Below are positions 25,551 to 35,238 of a stretch of 64,000 nt of DNA, piece by piece. Every line of letters begins with the position of its first letter. Position 1 is the first letter of the stretch. The translations under genes and the position numbers were made by a program. Source of the stretch: JBFMFB01 sp040752115 (GTDB lineage Bacteria; Pseudomonadota; Gammaproteobacteria; Burkholderiales; Sulfuricellaceae); assembly GCA_040752115.1 (NCBI GenBank), contig JBFMFB010000010.1:1-64000 (forward strand). The letters are read 5' to 3'. The notes under the pieces were generated by a model that did no database searches, was not told the origin of the DNA, and saw nothing but the letters and a program-made list of their open reading frames with translations.

Positions 25551-26908
25551 CGCTGCACGAGGCTGCCGCCGCGATCAATGCCGAAGCCAGCGGCAAGGAT
25601 GTGACGTTTGCCGGGGTCAGCACCGACAGCCGGACGGTGGGCAGCGGAGAGCTGTTCGTCGCACTGAAGGGAGAGCGCTTCGACGGCCACCAGTTTATCG
25701 GCCGGGCAGCGGGGCAGGGGGCGGTGGCTGCCATGGCCGCCAAGCCGGAGGGCGCGCGGCTGCGGGCGGAATACCCGGATTATCCGCTGTTGTTGGTCGA
25801 GGATACCTGTCTGGCGCTGGGTGCCTTGGCGGCGTTCTGGCGCGGCCGCTTCGCCGCCCTGAAGCTGGCGGCGGTCACCGGCAGCAACGGCAAGACCACC
25901 GTCAAGGAAATGCTGGCTGCGATCCTGCGCGAAATTGCGGGCGGCGAGGGCGTGCTGGCCACGCAAGGCAATCTGAACAACGACATCGGCGTGCCGCTGA
26001 CGCTGCTGAAACTGCGGCCCCAGCACGGTTTTGCGGTGATCGAGATGGGCATGAACCATCCCGGCGAAATTGCCTACCTGAGCGGAATCGCCAGGCCGGA
26101 CGTGGCGCTTGTCAATAATGCGCAGCCAGCGCATCTGGCTGGGCTGGGCGGCGTGGAAGCGGTGGCGCAGGCAAAGGGCGAAATCTTTCAGGGGCTCAAG
26201 GCGGAAGGGCTGGCCGTGATCAACGCCGACGATGATTACGCGCCGCTGTGGCGCAAGCTGGCGGCCGGGCATGAGGTCGTGGACTTCGGCCTGGAGCATG
26301 AGGCCAGGGTCGGGGCGGATTACCGGCTGCATGATTTCGGCGCGGAACTCCGGCTGAAGACGCCGCTGGGCCCGATAGCCGTTGCGCTGCAGGTGCCCGG
26401 CCAGCACAACGTGCGCAACGCGCTTGCCGCCACCGCTGCGGCCGTTGCCTTGGGAGCGGACAGCCGCGCCATCGCCACCGGGCTTGCCGGCTTTGCCGGC
26501 GTGAAAGGCCGGCTGCAGCGCAAAAAGGCGCTGCACGGTGCGATTTTGGTTGACGACACTTACAACGCAAATCCGGCATCGGTCAGGGCCGCGATTGATG
26601 TGCTTGCCGCTGCGCCGGGCCAGAAGATCCTGGTGCTGGGAGACATGGGCGAACTCGGCCCCGGCGCGGCCGAGTGGCATGCGCAGATCGGCGCCCAAGC
26701 CAAGGCGGCGGGGCTTGACTGGCTGCTCGCGCTGGGAGAGTTGAGCGCACACGCGGTTCGGGCGTTCGGTGCGGGAGCGCGGCATTTCGAAGACATCGAG
26801 GCGCTGCTGGCCGAGGCGGAAAATCTGCTGGCGCCGGGCGTCACCATGCTGGTCAAAGGGTCGCGCTTCATGCAGATGGAGCGGGTCGTGAAGAGTTTCG
26901 AGGAGTAG
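25544..26908 (+). CDS. murF: UDP-MurNAc-tripeptide:D-Ala-D-Ala ligase MurF
   Basis: Adds D-Ala-D-Ala to complete the UDP-MurNAc-pentapeptide. The 454-aa ligase has the P-loop VTGSNGKTTVKEM, the NNDIGVPLTLL block and VDDTYNANPASVRAA. It overlaps murE by 7 bases. Confidence 0.97.
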   Translation: MLTLHEAAAAINAEASGKDVTFAGVSTDSRTVGSGELFVALKGERFDGHQFIGRAAGQGAVAAMAAKPEGARLRAEYPDYPLLLVEDTCLALGALAAFWRGRFAALKLAAVTGSNGKTTVKEMLAAILREIAGGEGVLATQGNLNNDIGVPLTLLKLRPQHGFAVIEMGMNHPGEIAYLSGIARPDVALVNNAQPAHLAGLGGVEAVAQAKGEIFQGLKAEGLAVINADDDYAPLWRKLAAGHEVVDFGLEHEARVGADYRLHDFGAELRLKTPLGPIAVALQVPGQHNVRNALAATAAAVALGADSRAIATGLAGFAGVKGRLQRKKALHGAILVDDTYNANPASVRAAIDVLAAAPGQKILVLGDMGELGPGAAEWHAQIGAQAKAAGLDWLLALGELSAHAVRAFGAGARHFEDIEALLAEAENLLAPGVTMLVKGSRFMQMERVVKSFEE

Positions 26909-26917
26909 GGAGAAGCG

Positions 26918-28003
26918 ATGTTACTGGCTTTGTTTCAGTGGCTGGCGCACGACATACGGACATTCAACGTGTTCAACTACATCACCCTGCGCGCAGTGCT
27001 GGCCACGCTGACCGCGCTGGTGATCACGTTTCTGGTCGGCCCCGCCATGATCCGCAAGTTGACTGCCTACAAGATCGGACAGGCGGTGCGGGACGACGGT
27101 CCGCAAACCCATCTGATCAAAGCCGGCACGCCGACCATGGGCGGCGCGCTGATCCTGGTGGCGGTCGTCATCACCACTTTGCTTTGGGCAGACCTGCGGA
27201 ACCCGTATGTGTGGATCGTGCTCGCCATCACGCTGGGCTTCGGCGCCATCGGCTGGGTGGACGATTACCGCAAGGTGGTGCACCGCAATCCGAAGGGATT
27301 GTCGGCAAAAGCCAAGTATTTCTGGCAGTCGGTGATCGGCGTGCTGGCGGCGATCTATCTCGCCTCCACTGCCACGCTGCCGGCCCAGACCGAACTGATC
27401 GTGCCGTTCTTCAAGCAATTGGTGTTTCCGCTCGGGGCAGTGGGTTTCACGGTGCTCACCTATTTCGTCATCGTCGGCAGCAGCAATGCCGTGAATCTGA
27501 CCGACGGGCTGGATGGCCTGGCGATCATGCCTACCGCGATGGTGGCGGGAGCGCTGGCGATCTTTTCCTATGCGGCCGGCCACTTCGTGTTTTCGCGCTA
27601 TCTCGGCATCCCTTACATCCCGGGCGCGGGAGAGCTGACCGTGTTTTGCACCGCGTTGGTGGGAGCCGGCCTGGGATTCCTGTGGTTCAACGCCTACCCG
27701 GCGGAGGTATTCATGGGCGATGTCGGCGCGCTGGCCCTCGGGGCGGCTCTGGGCGTGGTGGCGGTAATCGTGCGCCAGGAGATCGTGCTGTTCATCATGG
27801 GCGGCGTGTTTGTCATCGAAACCCTCTCGGTCGTGCTGCAGGTAGCGTCGTTCAAGCTCACCGGCAAGCGGATATTCCGCATGGCGCCCCTGCACCACCA
27901 CTACGAACTGAAAGGCTGGAAGGAAAATCAAGTGGTCGTTCGCTTCTGGATCATCACGATGATGCTGGTGTTGTTCGGACTGTCCACGCTGAAGCTGAGG
28001 TGA
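26918..28003 (+). CDS. mraY: phospho-MurNAc-pentapeptide transferase MraY
   Basis: Integral membrane enzyme that makes lipid I by moving phospho-MurNAc-pentapeptide to undecaprenyl phosphate. The 361-aa protein has about ten membrane helices, with the catalytic DDYRK, NLTDGLDGLA and the HHHYELKGW metal/uridine region. Confidence 0.97.
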   Translation: MLLALFQWLAHDIRTFNVFNYITLRAVLATLTALVITFLVGPAMIRKLTAYKIGQAVRDDGPQTHLIKAGTPTMGGALILVAVVITTLLWADLRNPYVWIVLAITLGFGAIGWVDDYRKVVHRNPKGLSAKAKYFWQSVIGVLAAIYLASTATLPAQTELIVPFFKQLVFPLGAVGFTVLTYFVIVGSSNAVNLTDGLDGLAIMPTAMVAGALAIFSYAAGHFVFSRYLGIPYIPGAGELTVFCTALVGAGLGFLWFNAYPAEVFMGDVGALALGAALGVVAVIVRQEIVLFIMGGVFVIETLSVVLQVASFKLTGKRIFRMAPLHHHYELKGWKENQVVVRFWIITMMLVLFGLSTLKLR

Positions 28004-28004
28004 G

Positions 28005-29387
28005 ATGAAACTGTTGCCGCTGAAAAACAAGGCCGTGCTGGTGCTGGGGCTGGGCGTGACGGGCCTATCCCTGGCGCGCTGGCTGCGCGCGCAGGGCGCG
28101 TGCGTGGCGGTGGCGGATTCGCGCGACGACCCGCCCCAGGCGGCGAAGCTCAAGGAGGAGATGCCCGAGGTGCCGCTGTTCGCCGGCGCCTTTCGGGCCG
28201 AGCCGTTCTACGGTGCGGAGATCCTCGCCATCAGCCCCGGCGTGCCGCTGGCCGAGCCGCTGGTCGTGGCGACCCTGGGGCGCGGCATACCGGTGGTGGG
28301 CGATATCGAGTTGTTCGCCCAAGCGCTGCCGGCCGGTTCCAAAGTGCTGGCCATCACCGGCTCCAACGGCAAGAGCACGGTGACCGAAATGGTGGGAGCG
28401 ATGGCGCGGGCATGCGGACGCAACACCGTGGTTGCCGGCAACATTGGCCTGCCGGTGCTGGATGCACTCGCGCGCGTCGAGCGCGAAAGGGAACAGGTGG
28501 ACCTGTGGGTGCTGGAGCTCTCCAGCTTCCAGCTTGAAACGACTGAGAGCCTGAACGCCATGGCGGCGACGGTGCTCAACGTGAGCGAGGATCATCTCGA
28601 CCGCTACCCCGGCATGGCGGAATACGCCGCGGCCAAGGCGCGCATTTTCCAGGGCGACGGCGTGCAGGTGCTGAACCGCGATGACGCGTTCAGCATGAAG
28701 ATGCGGATTGATGGCCGGAAAACGGCAACCTTCGGCCTCGGAGAGCCGCAAGCAGAAGGGGATTTTGGATTGCGTTCGATAGGCGGTGAGCGCTGGTTGG
28801 CAGAAGGGCAGCGGAATCTGATGCCGCTCGCGCAGTTGCCGCTGGCCGGGCTGCACAACGCGGCCAATGCGCTGGCGGCCCTGGCGTTGTGCCGGGCAGC
28901 AGGCTTGCCATACCCGCCGTTGCTGGAGGCACTGGTGAAATTCAAGGGGTTGCCGCATCGAGTGGAGAAGGTGGCGGAACTGGATGGTGTGACTTTCTTC
29001 GACGACTCCAAGGGCACCAATGTCGGCGCGACCGCGGCGGCGCTCAGTGGCATGCCGCGAAAGGTGGTGCTGATCGCCGGTGGCGACGGCAAGGGACAGG
29101 ATTTCTCGCCCCTGGCAGGACCGGTGGCCGGTCACGCCCGGGCGGTGGTGCTGATCGGGCGCGATGCGCCGCTGATCGAGGCCGCGCTCAGGGTGAGCGG
29201 CGTGCCGATGCTGCGCGCCGCCGACATGGATGAGGCGGTGCGCACGGGGTTCGAAGCGGCGCAGCCTGGGGATGCGGTGCTGCTGTCGCCGGCGTGCGCC
29301 AGCTTCGACATGTTCCGCAATTACGAACACCGCGCGCAGGCGTTCGTCGAAGCGGTTCGCCGCCTTGGCGGGGAGGGGGCGCGCTGA
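28005..29387 (+). CDS. murD: UDP-MurNAc-L-alanine:D-glutamate ligase MurD
   Basis: Adds D-Glu to UDP-MurNAc-L-Ala. The 460-aa enzyme has the P-loop ITGSNGKSTVTEM and FFDDSKGTNVGAT. It begins one base after the mraY stop and overlaps ftsW by 1 base. Confidence 0.97.
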   Translation: MKLLPLKNKAVLVLGLGVTGLSLARWLRAQGACVAVADSRDDPPQAAKLKEEMPEVPLFAGAFRAEPFYGAEILAISPGVPLAEPLVVATLGRGIPVVGDIELFAQALPAGSKVLAITGSNGKSTVTEMVGAMARACGRNTVVAGNIGLPVLDALARVEREREQVDLWVLELSSFQLETTESLNAMAATVLNVSEDHLDRYPGMAEYAAAKARIFQGDGVQVLNRDDAFSMKMRIDGRKTATFGLGEPQAEGDFGLRSIGGERWLAEGQRNLMPLAQLPLAGLHNAANALAALALCRAAGLPYPPLLEALVKFKGLPHRVEKVAELDGVTFFDDSKGTNVGATAAALSGMPRKVVLIAGGDGKGQDFSPLAGPVAGHARAVVLIGRDAPLIEAALRVSGVPMLRAADMDEAVRTGFEAAQPGDAVLLSPACASFDMFRNYEHRAQAFVEAVRRLGGEGAR

Positions 29388-30541
29388 TGCTGTTCGCCAC
29401 GACCAAGCGACCGATGCCCGATTACGACCGGGCCTTGTTGTGGATATGTCTGTTGCTGCTGGGGTTCGGACTGGTGATGGTGTATTCCGCCTCCATCGCC
29501 ATTGCCGGCGGGGGGCGTCATACCGGGCATCAGGAAAGCTACTTCCTGGTGCGTCAGGCGGTGTACATGGGCGCCAGCGCGGCGCTTGCCGCCATGGCCT
29601 TCCAGCTGCCGATGCGCATGTGGCAGCGGATGGCGCCTTATCTGTTCCTGGGGGGCGCCGCGTTGCTGGTGCTGGTGCTGGTCCCCGGCATCGGGCGGGA
29701 GGTCAACGGCAGCCAGCGCTGGCTGTCGCTGGTGGTCATCAACCTGCAGCCATCGGAATTCATGAAACTGTTCGTGGTGCTGTACGCGGCGGATTACACC
29801 GTGCGCAAGGCGGCGTTCATGGACAGCTTCACCAAGGGGTTTCTGCCGATGCTGCTGGTGATGCTGCTGATCGGCGGGCTGCTGCTGCGCGAGCCGGATT
29901 TCGGCGCATTCGCCGTGATCACCGCCATCGCCATGGGCATCCTGTTTCTCGGCGGAGTGAACTGGAAGCAGTTCGCCGGGCTGATCGTCATGCTGCTGGT
30001 CGGATTCCTGCTGCTGATCTGGACTTCGCCCTACCGCATGCAGCGCATCATCGGCTTCATGGACCCCTGGGCCGATCCGTTCGGCAAAGGCTACCAGCTT
30101 TCCCATGCCCTGATTGCCTTCGGCCGCGGCGAATGGCTGGGCGTCGGGCTGGGCGCGAGCGTCGAGAAGCTGTTCTACCTGCCGGAGGCACACACCGACT
30201 TTCTGCTGGCCGTGATTGCGGAGGAACTGGGTTTTGCCGGCGTGACGGTGGTTGTCCTCATGTTCGCCTGGCTTACCTTGCGGGCGTTCGCCATCGGCCG
30301 CGAGGCAGTGAAGCAGGAACGGTTTTTCTCCGCCCTCGCCGCGCAGGGAATCGGCATCTGGCTGGCGGTGCAGTCAGTCATCAACATGGGCGTGAACATG
30401 GGGCTGCTGCCGACCAAAGGCCTGACCCTGCCGCTGCTGTCTTTCGGCGGCAGCGGCATCGCCGCCAACTGCCTGGCGCTGGCGGTGCTGCTGCGGGTTG
30501 ATTACGAAAATCGCCAGTTGCTGAAGGGTTATGCGGTATGA
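29387..30541 (+). CDS. ftsW: septal peptidoglycan glycosyltransferase FtsW
   Basis: SEDS glycosyltransferase that polymerises lipid II at the septum with FtsI. The 384-aa protein has about ten membrane helices, with SLVVINLQPSEFMKL and the C-terminal GLLPTKGLTLPLLSFGGSG. The ATG at 29387 overlaps the murD stop (TGATG). Confidence 0.96.
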   Translation: MLFATTKRPMPDYDRALLWICLLLLGFGLVMVYSASIAIAGGGRHTGHQESYFLVRQAVYMGASAALAAMAFQLPMRMWQRMAPYLFLGGAALLVLVLVPGIGREVNGSQRWLSLVVINLQPSEFMKLFVVLYAADYTVRKAAFMDSFTKGFLPMLLVMLLIGGLLLREPDFGAFAVITAIAMGILFLGGVNWKQFAGLIVMLLVGFLLLIWTSPYRMQRIIGFMDPWADPFGKGYQLSHALIAFGRGEWLGVGLGASVEKLFYLPEAHTDFLLAVIAEELGFAGVTVVVLMFAWLTLRAFAIGREAVKQERFFSALAAQGIGIWLAVQSVINMGVNMGLLPTKGLTLPLLSFGGSGIAANCLALAVLLRVDYENRQLLKGYAV

Positions 30542-31713
30542 GTATGGGTGAGGGGTTAGGAGTGAGGCGTGAGGCGGGTTCGGAGAAAAACAGCTCCTCA
30601 CCCCTCACTCCTCACCCTTCACGCACCATCTTGATCATGGCCGGTGGCACGGGGGGGCACGTTTTTCCGGCGCTGGCGGTGGCGGATTGCCTCAGGGGTC
30701 AAGGCTGGCGCGTGGTTTGGCTGGGTACGAAGAACGGCATGGAGGCGAAGCTGGTGCCGCAAAAAGGTTATGAAATGGAGTGGCTGGATTTTTCCGGGGT
30801 GCGGGGCAAGGGCTTCATCCGCCTGGTTTTCCTGCCGCTGCAAATCCTGCGGGCATTTTTCCAGAGCGCAGCAGCAATCTTCCGCCAGCGGCCGGATGTG
30901 GTGCTGGGCATGGGCGGCTATACGGCCTTCCCCGGTGGCATGATGGCTTCGTTGCTGGCGAAGCCGCTGGCGATCCATGAGCAGAACTCGATCGCCGGGC
31001 TGACCAACCGCGTGCTGGCCTGCCTTGCGGACCGGGTGCTGGTGGCGTTTCCCGGCGCCTTCGCGGGGTCGAAGGACAAGCCGCTGCTGTGCGCCAGGCC
31101 GAAGACGGAGTGGTGCGGCAATCCGGTGCGCGCCGAGATCGCCGCGTTGCCCGCGCCCGATGTGCGCCTGGAGGGGCGGGAAGGCCGGCTGCGGCTGCTG
31201 GTGGTGGGCGGCAGTCTGGGCGCGCAGGCGCTGAACGAGATGGTGCCGAAAGCCCTCGCGCACATCCCGGCGGAGCGGCGGCCCGAGGTGGTGCATCAGG
31301 CCGGCGCGAAGCATGTCGATGCGCTCAGGCAGAATTACGCCGCCGCCGGCGTCGAGGCCGACGTCCGGGCGTTCCTCGACGACATGGCGCAGATGTATGC
31401 CTGGTGCGATGTGGTGGTCTGCCGTGCCGGTGCGCTGACCGTGGCGGAACTGGCGGCGGCGGGTGCTGCCGGCATCCTGGTGCCGTTCCCGCACGCGGTG
31501 GACGACCACCAGACAACCAACGCACGGTTTCTGAGCGAAGCCGGCGCGGCAATCTTGTTGCCCCAGGCCGATCTGACGCCGGAGAAACTGGCCGGGCTGA
31601 TCGCCAGCCTGGAGCGGCCGAAGCTGCTGGAAATGGCGCAGGCGGCGCGCAAACTCGCCAAGCCGGAAGCGACCGCCGCGGTGGCGAAGGCATGCATGGA
31701 GCTGGCCGAATGA
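30538..31713 (+). CDS. murG: lipid II synthase MurG with repeat-derived N-terminus
   Basis: Transfers GlcNAc to lipid I to form lipid II. The 391-aa protein is some 25-30 residues longer than usual at the N-terminus. The family domain begins only at ILIMAGGTGGHVFPAL (about residue 31). Residues about 3-29 are encoded by both arms of a GTGAGGN heptad element. GGSLGAQALN and the C-terminal HAVDDHQTTNA are typical. The ATG overlaps the ftsW stop; a start nearer the domain would need a rare codon. Confidence 0.93.
   Translation: MSMGEGLGVRREAGSEKNSSSPLTPHPSRTILIMAGGTGGHVFPALAVADCLRGQGWRVVWLGTKNGMEAKLVPQKGYEMEWLDFSGVRGKGFIRLVFLPLQILRAFFQSAAAIFRQRPDVVLGMGGYTAFPGGMMASLLAKPLAIHEQNSIAGLTNRVLACLADRVLVAFPGAFAGSKDKPLLCARPKTEWCGNPVRAEIAALPAPDVRLEGREGRLRLLVVGGSLGAQALNEMVPKALAHIPAERRPEVVHQAGAKHVDALRQNYAAAGVEADVRAFLDDMAQMYAWCDVVVCRAGALTVAELAAAGAAGILVPFPHAVDDHQTTNARFLSEAGAAILLPQADLTPEKLAGLIASLERPKLLEMAQAARKLAKPEATAAVAKACMELAE
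30546..30624. repeat. paired GTGAGGN heptad element inside the murG 5' end
   Basis: The left arm (30546-30576) reads GGTGAGG, GGTTAGG, AGTGAGG, CGTGAGG. The right arm (about 30594-30624) reads CCTCACC, CCTCACT, CCTCACC and CTTCACG. It begins right after the ftsW stop and is fully inside the predicted murG frame. Confidence 0.85.
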
Positions 31714-31724
31714 ATGGTTACTTG

Positions 31725-31793
31725 AACCGCAGAGACGCTGAGGCGCAGAGAAATTCAGGCCCGAGAACTCCGCGTCTCTGCGCGGTGAAGGTT
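31725..31793. repeat. paired CGCAGAGA octad element between murG and murC
   Basis: The left arm (31725-31752) reads AACCGCAGAGACGCTGAGG-like octads. The right arm (about 31768-31793) carries CGCGTCTCTGCGCGGT. The unit is the same as in the tpx-gcvPB element. It fills the 85-base spacer and ends against the murC start. Confidence 0.8.
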
Positions 31794-31798
31794 CTGCC

Positions 31799-33205
31799 AT
31801 GAAACACAAAGTCAAGCACGTCCATTTCGTAGGCATCGGCGGCGCCGGCATGAGCGGCATTGCCGAGGTGTTGCTCAACCTGGGGTTCCAGGTAAGCGGC
31901 TCGGACATGGCCGAGAGTCCGGTGACCCAGCGCCTGGAGAGCCTCGGCGCGACCGTGTACAGGGGGCATGCGCCGCAGAACATCGCGCAGGCCGACGCGG
32001 TGGTGGTGTCCACGGCGGTGAAGGCGGACAACCCGGAAGTGGAGGCGGCACGCGCCAAAAACATCCCGGTGGTGCCGCGCGCGCTGATGCTGGCGGAGCT
32101 GATGCGCTTCAAGCAGGGCATCGCCGTGGCCGGCACCCACGGCAAAACCACGACCACCAGCCTGGTGGCGAGCGTGCTGGCGGAAGCGGGCATGGACCCG
32201 ACTTTCGTCATCGGCGGCCGGCTGGAGGCGGCAGGCTCGCATGCGCGGCTGGGAACGGGCGAATTCCTGGTGGCGGAGGCGGACGAGTCCGATGCCTCGT
32301 TCCTTTGCCTGACGCCGGTGCTGGCGGTGGTGACCAACATCGACGCTGACCACATGGAAACTTACGGCCACGATTTCGGCCGGCTCAAGCAGGCATTCGT
32401 GGATTTCCTCCAGCGCCTGCCGTTCTACGGCATGGCCGTGCTGTGCGTGGACGACGCCAACGTGCGCGCGATCATGCCGCAGCTGACCAAGCCCGTGACT
32501 ACTTACGGCCTGTTGGCAGGCGCACAGGTCCGGGCGGTGGACGTGCGCCACAGCGACGGAAGGATGGCGTTTCGCGTGGTGCGGGCAGGGATGCCCGATC
32601 TCGATGTCCAGCTCAACTTACCGGGCAGCCACAATGTGCTCAATGCCCTGGCGGCGATTGCGGTGGGGATGGAAGTGGGCGTGCCCGACCAGGCGATCGT
32701 CAAGGCGCTGGCCGAGTTCAAGGGCGTGGGGCGGCGCTTCCAGCGCTACGGCGAGATTTCTCTGCCGGGCGGCGGCAGCTTCACCCTGGTCGACGATTAC
32801 GGACACCATCCCGCGGAAATGGCAGCCACCCTGGCGGCGGCGCGCGGTGCGTTTCCGAGCCGGCGGCTGGTGCTGGCATTCCAGCCGCACCGCTACACCC
32901 GCACGCGCGACCTGTTCGAGGATTTCGTCAAGGTGCTGTCCACCGTGGACGCGCTGCTGCTGACCGAGGTCTATCCGGCGGGCGAAGCGCCGATCGTGGC
33001 GGCGGATGGCCGGGCGCTGGCGCGCGCGATCCGCGTGCTGGGCAAGGTGGAGCCCATGTTCGTCGAGACGGCGGCCGAACTGCCGCAGGCGATCCTGGAT
33101 GTGGCGCGCGATGGCGATGTGGTGCTGACCATGGGCGCCGGCTCGATCGGGCAGGTGCCGGCACGCTTGAAGGATGAAGGCGGAAGGCGGAAGGCGGAAC
33201 GATGA
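31799..33205 (+). CDS. murC: UDP-MurNAc:L-alanine ligase MurC
   Basis: Adds L-Ala to UDP-MurNAc, the first peptide step. The 468-aa enzyme has HFVGIGGAGMSGIAE, the P-loop VAGTHGKTTTTSL and DDYGHHPAEM. The last residues (about 459-468, KDEGGRRKAER) come from the left arm of an AAGGCGG heptad element. Its stop overlaps the murB start (ATGA). Confidence 0.96.
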   Translation: MKHKVKHVHFVGIGGAGMSGIAEVLLNLGFQVSGSDMAESPVTQRLESLGATVYRGHAPQNIAQADAVVVSTAVKADNPEVEAARAKNIPVVPRALMLAELMRFKQGIAVAGTHGKTTTTSLVASVLAEAGMDPTFVIGGRLEAAGSHARLGTGEFLVAEADESDASFLCLTPVLAVVTNIDADHMETYGHDFGRLKQAFVDFLQRLPFYGMAVLCVDDANVRAIMPQLTKPVTTYGLLAGAQVRAVDVRHSDGRMAFRVVRAGMPDLDVQLNLPGSHNVLNALAAIAVGMEVGVPDQAIVKALAEFKGVGRRFQRYGEISLPGGGSFTLVDDYGHHPAEMAATLAAARGAFPSRRLVLAFQPHRYTRTRDLFEDFVKVLSTVDALLLTEVYPAGEAPIVAADGRALARAIRVLGKVEPMFVETAAELPQAILDVARDGDVVLTMGAGSIGQVPARLKDEGGRRKAER

Positions 33206-33254
33206 ACATGGCAGAGAATTTTACTCATCCTTCCGCCTTCATCCTTCCGCCTTT
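33170..33254. repeat. paired AAGGCGG/AAGGATG element across murC/murB
   Basis: The left arm (33170-33205) reads AAGGATG, AAGGCGG, AAGGCGG, AAGGCGG and forms the murC 3' end. The right arm (33223-33254) reads CATCCTT, CCGCCTT, CATCCTT, CCGCCTT and encodes HPSAFILPP in MurB. The murC stop and murB start lie between the arms. Confidence 0.88.
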
Positions 33255-34230
33255 GAGAGGCAAGCTGAGCTTCAACGAGCCGATGAGCCGCCATGTGAGC
33301 TGGCGCGCCGGCGGGCCGGCGGAGCGCTGCTACGTGCCGGCCGGGATAGACGATCTGGCGGCGTTTCTGCGCGCCTGCCCGGCGGACGAGCCGCTGTATT
33401 TCGTCGGCCTGGGCAGCAACCTGCTGGTGCGCGACGGGGGGGTGCGCGGTACCGTGATCCTGTCCCACGGCGCGCTCAACCGCATCGGGCTGGAAGGCCG
33501 GGATGCCGACTGCATTTACGCCGAGGCCGGGGTGCCTAGCCCCAAGCTGGCACGCTTCGCGGCCACCCACGATCTGCAGGGTGCCGAGTTTCTTGCCGGC
33601 ATCCCGGGCACGGTGGGCGGCGCGCTGGCAATGAACGCCGGCTGCTACGGCGCGGAGACCTGGGAAATCGTCGCGGAAGTGCAGACCATCGACCGCAGCG
33701 GCACATTGCGGTGGCACAAGCCGGAGGACTACGAGATCGGCTACCGCCATGTGGCGTTGCGCGTGAGGAGTGAGGCGTCAGGCATACAGGGGCAGGGAGG
33801 GAACAGGGATTCCACGCCTCACCCCTTACCCCTCACCCCTTACGCTGAAGAGTGGTTCGTCGCCGCCCGGTTCCGGCTGGAGAAAGGGGACGGCGAGGCA
33901 TCACGGCGCAAGATCAAGGCGCTGCTGGCGCAGCGCATTGCCGGCCAGCCGCTGGAACTCCCCAATGCGGGATCGGTGTTCCGCAACCCGCCGGGCGACT
34001 TCGCGGCGCGGCTGATCGAAATCAGCGGACTGAAAGGGCTCGCGATCGGCGGCGCGCAGGTGTCGGAGAAGCACGCCAATTTCATCGTCAATCGCGGCGG
34101 CGCGACCGCCGCAGACATCGAGGCGCTGATCGGGCAAGTGCGCGAGACGGTGCTGGCGAAGCAGGGCGTGGAGCTGGTGCCGGAAGTAAGAGTTATTGGT
34201 GAGGTGTTAGGTGTTAGGGGTGAGGAGTGA
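33202..34230 (+). CDS. murB: UDP-N-acetylenolpyruvoylglucosamine reductase MurB with repeat-encoded insertions
   Basis: FAD enzyme that reduces enolpyruvyl-UDP-GlcNAc to UDP-MurNAc using NADPH. The 342-aa product has the FAD motifs VGLGSNLLVRDGG and GIPGTVGGALAMNAGCYG, the catalytic-Arg region EIGYRHVAL and the proton-donor serine in NAGSVFRNP. Three segments come from heptad repeats: residues about 8-18, an internal insert of about 28 residues (187-214) between GYRHVAL and EEWFVAARFRL, and the last 8 residues. All motifs are intact and the frame is open, so it is probably functional. Confidence 0.95.
   Translation: MNMAENFTHPSAFILPPLRGKLSFNEPMSRHVSWRAGGPAERCYVPAGIDDLAAFLRACPADEPLYFVGLGSNLLVRDGGVRGTVILSHGALNRIGLEGRDADCIYAEAGVPSPKLARFAATHDLQGAEFLAGIPGTVGGALAMNAGCYGAETWEIVAEVQTIDRSGTLRWHKPEDYEIGYRHVALRVRSEASGIQGQGGNRDSTPHPLPLTPYAEEWFVAARFRLEKGDGEASRRKIKALLAQRIAGQPLELPNAGSVFRNPPGDFAARLIEISGLKGLAIGGAQVSEKHANFIVNRGGATAADIEALIGQVRETVLAKQGVELVPEVRVIGEVLGVRGEE
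33762..33844. repeat. paired GTGAGGN heptad element inside murB
   Basis: The left arm (33762-33783) reads GTGAGGA, GTGAGGC, GTCAGGC. The right arm (33813-33844) reads CACGCCTCACCCCTTACCCC-like heptads to TTACGC. It is entirely inside the open murB frame. Confidence 0.88.
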
Positions 34231-34236
34231 AGGGCG

Positions 34237-35227
<991 letters not shown>

Positions 35228-35238
<11 letters not shown>

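Noticed and set aside
30619..32355. Open frame of about 578 codons antisense to murG and murC
   Set aside because: Shadow of conserved genes; no motifs and no ribosome binding site.
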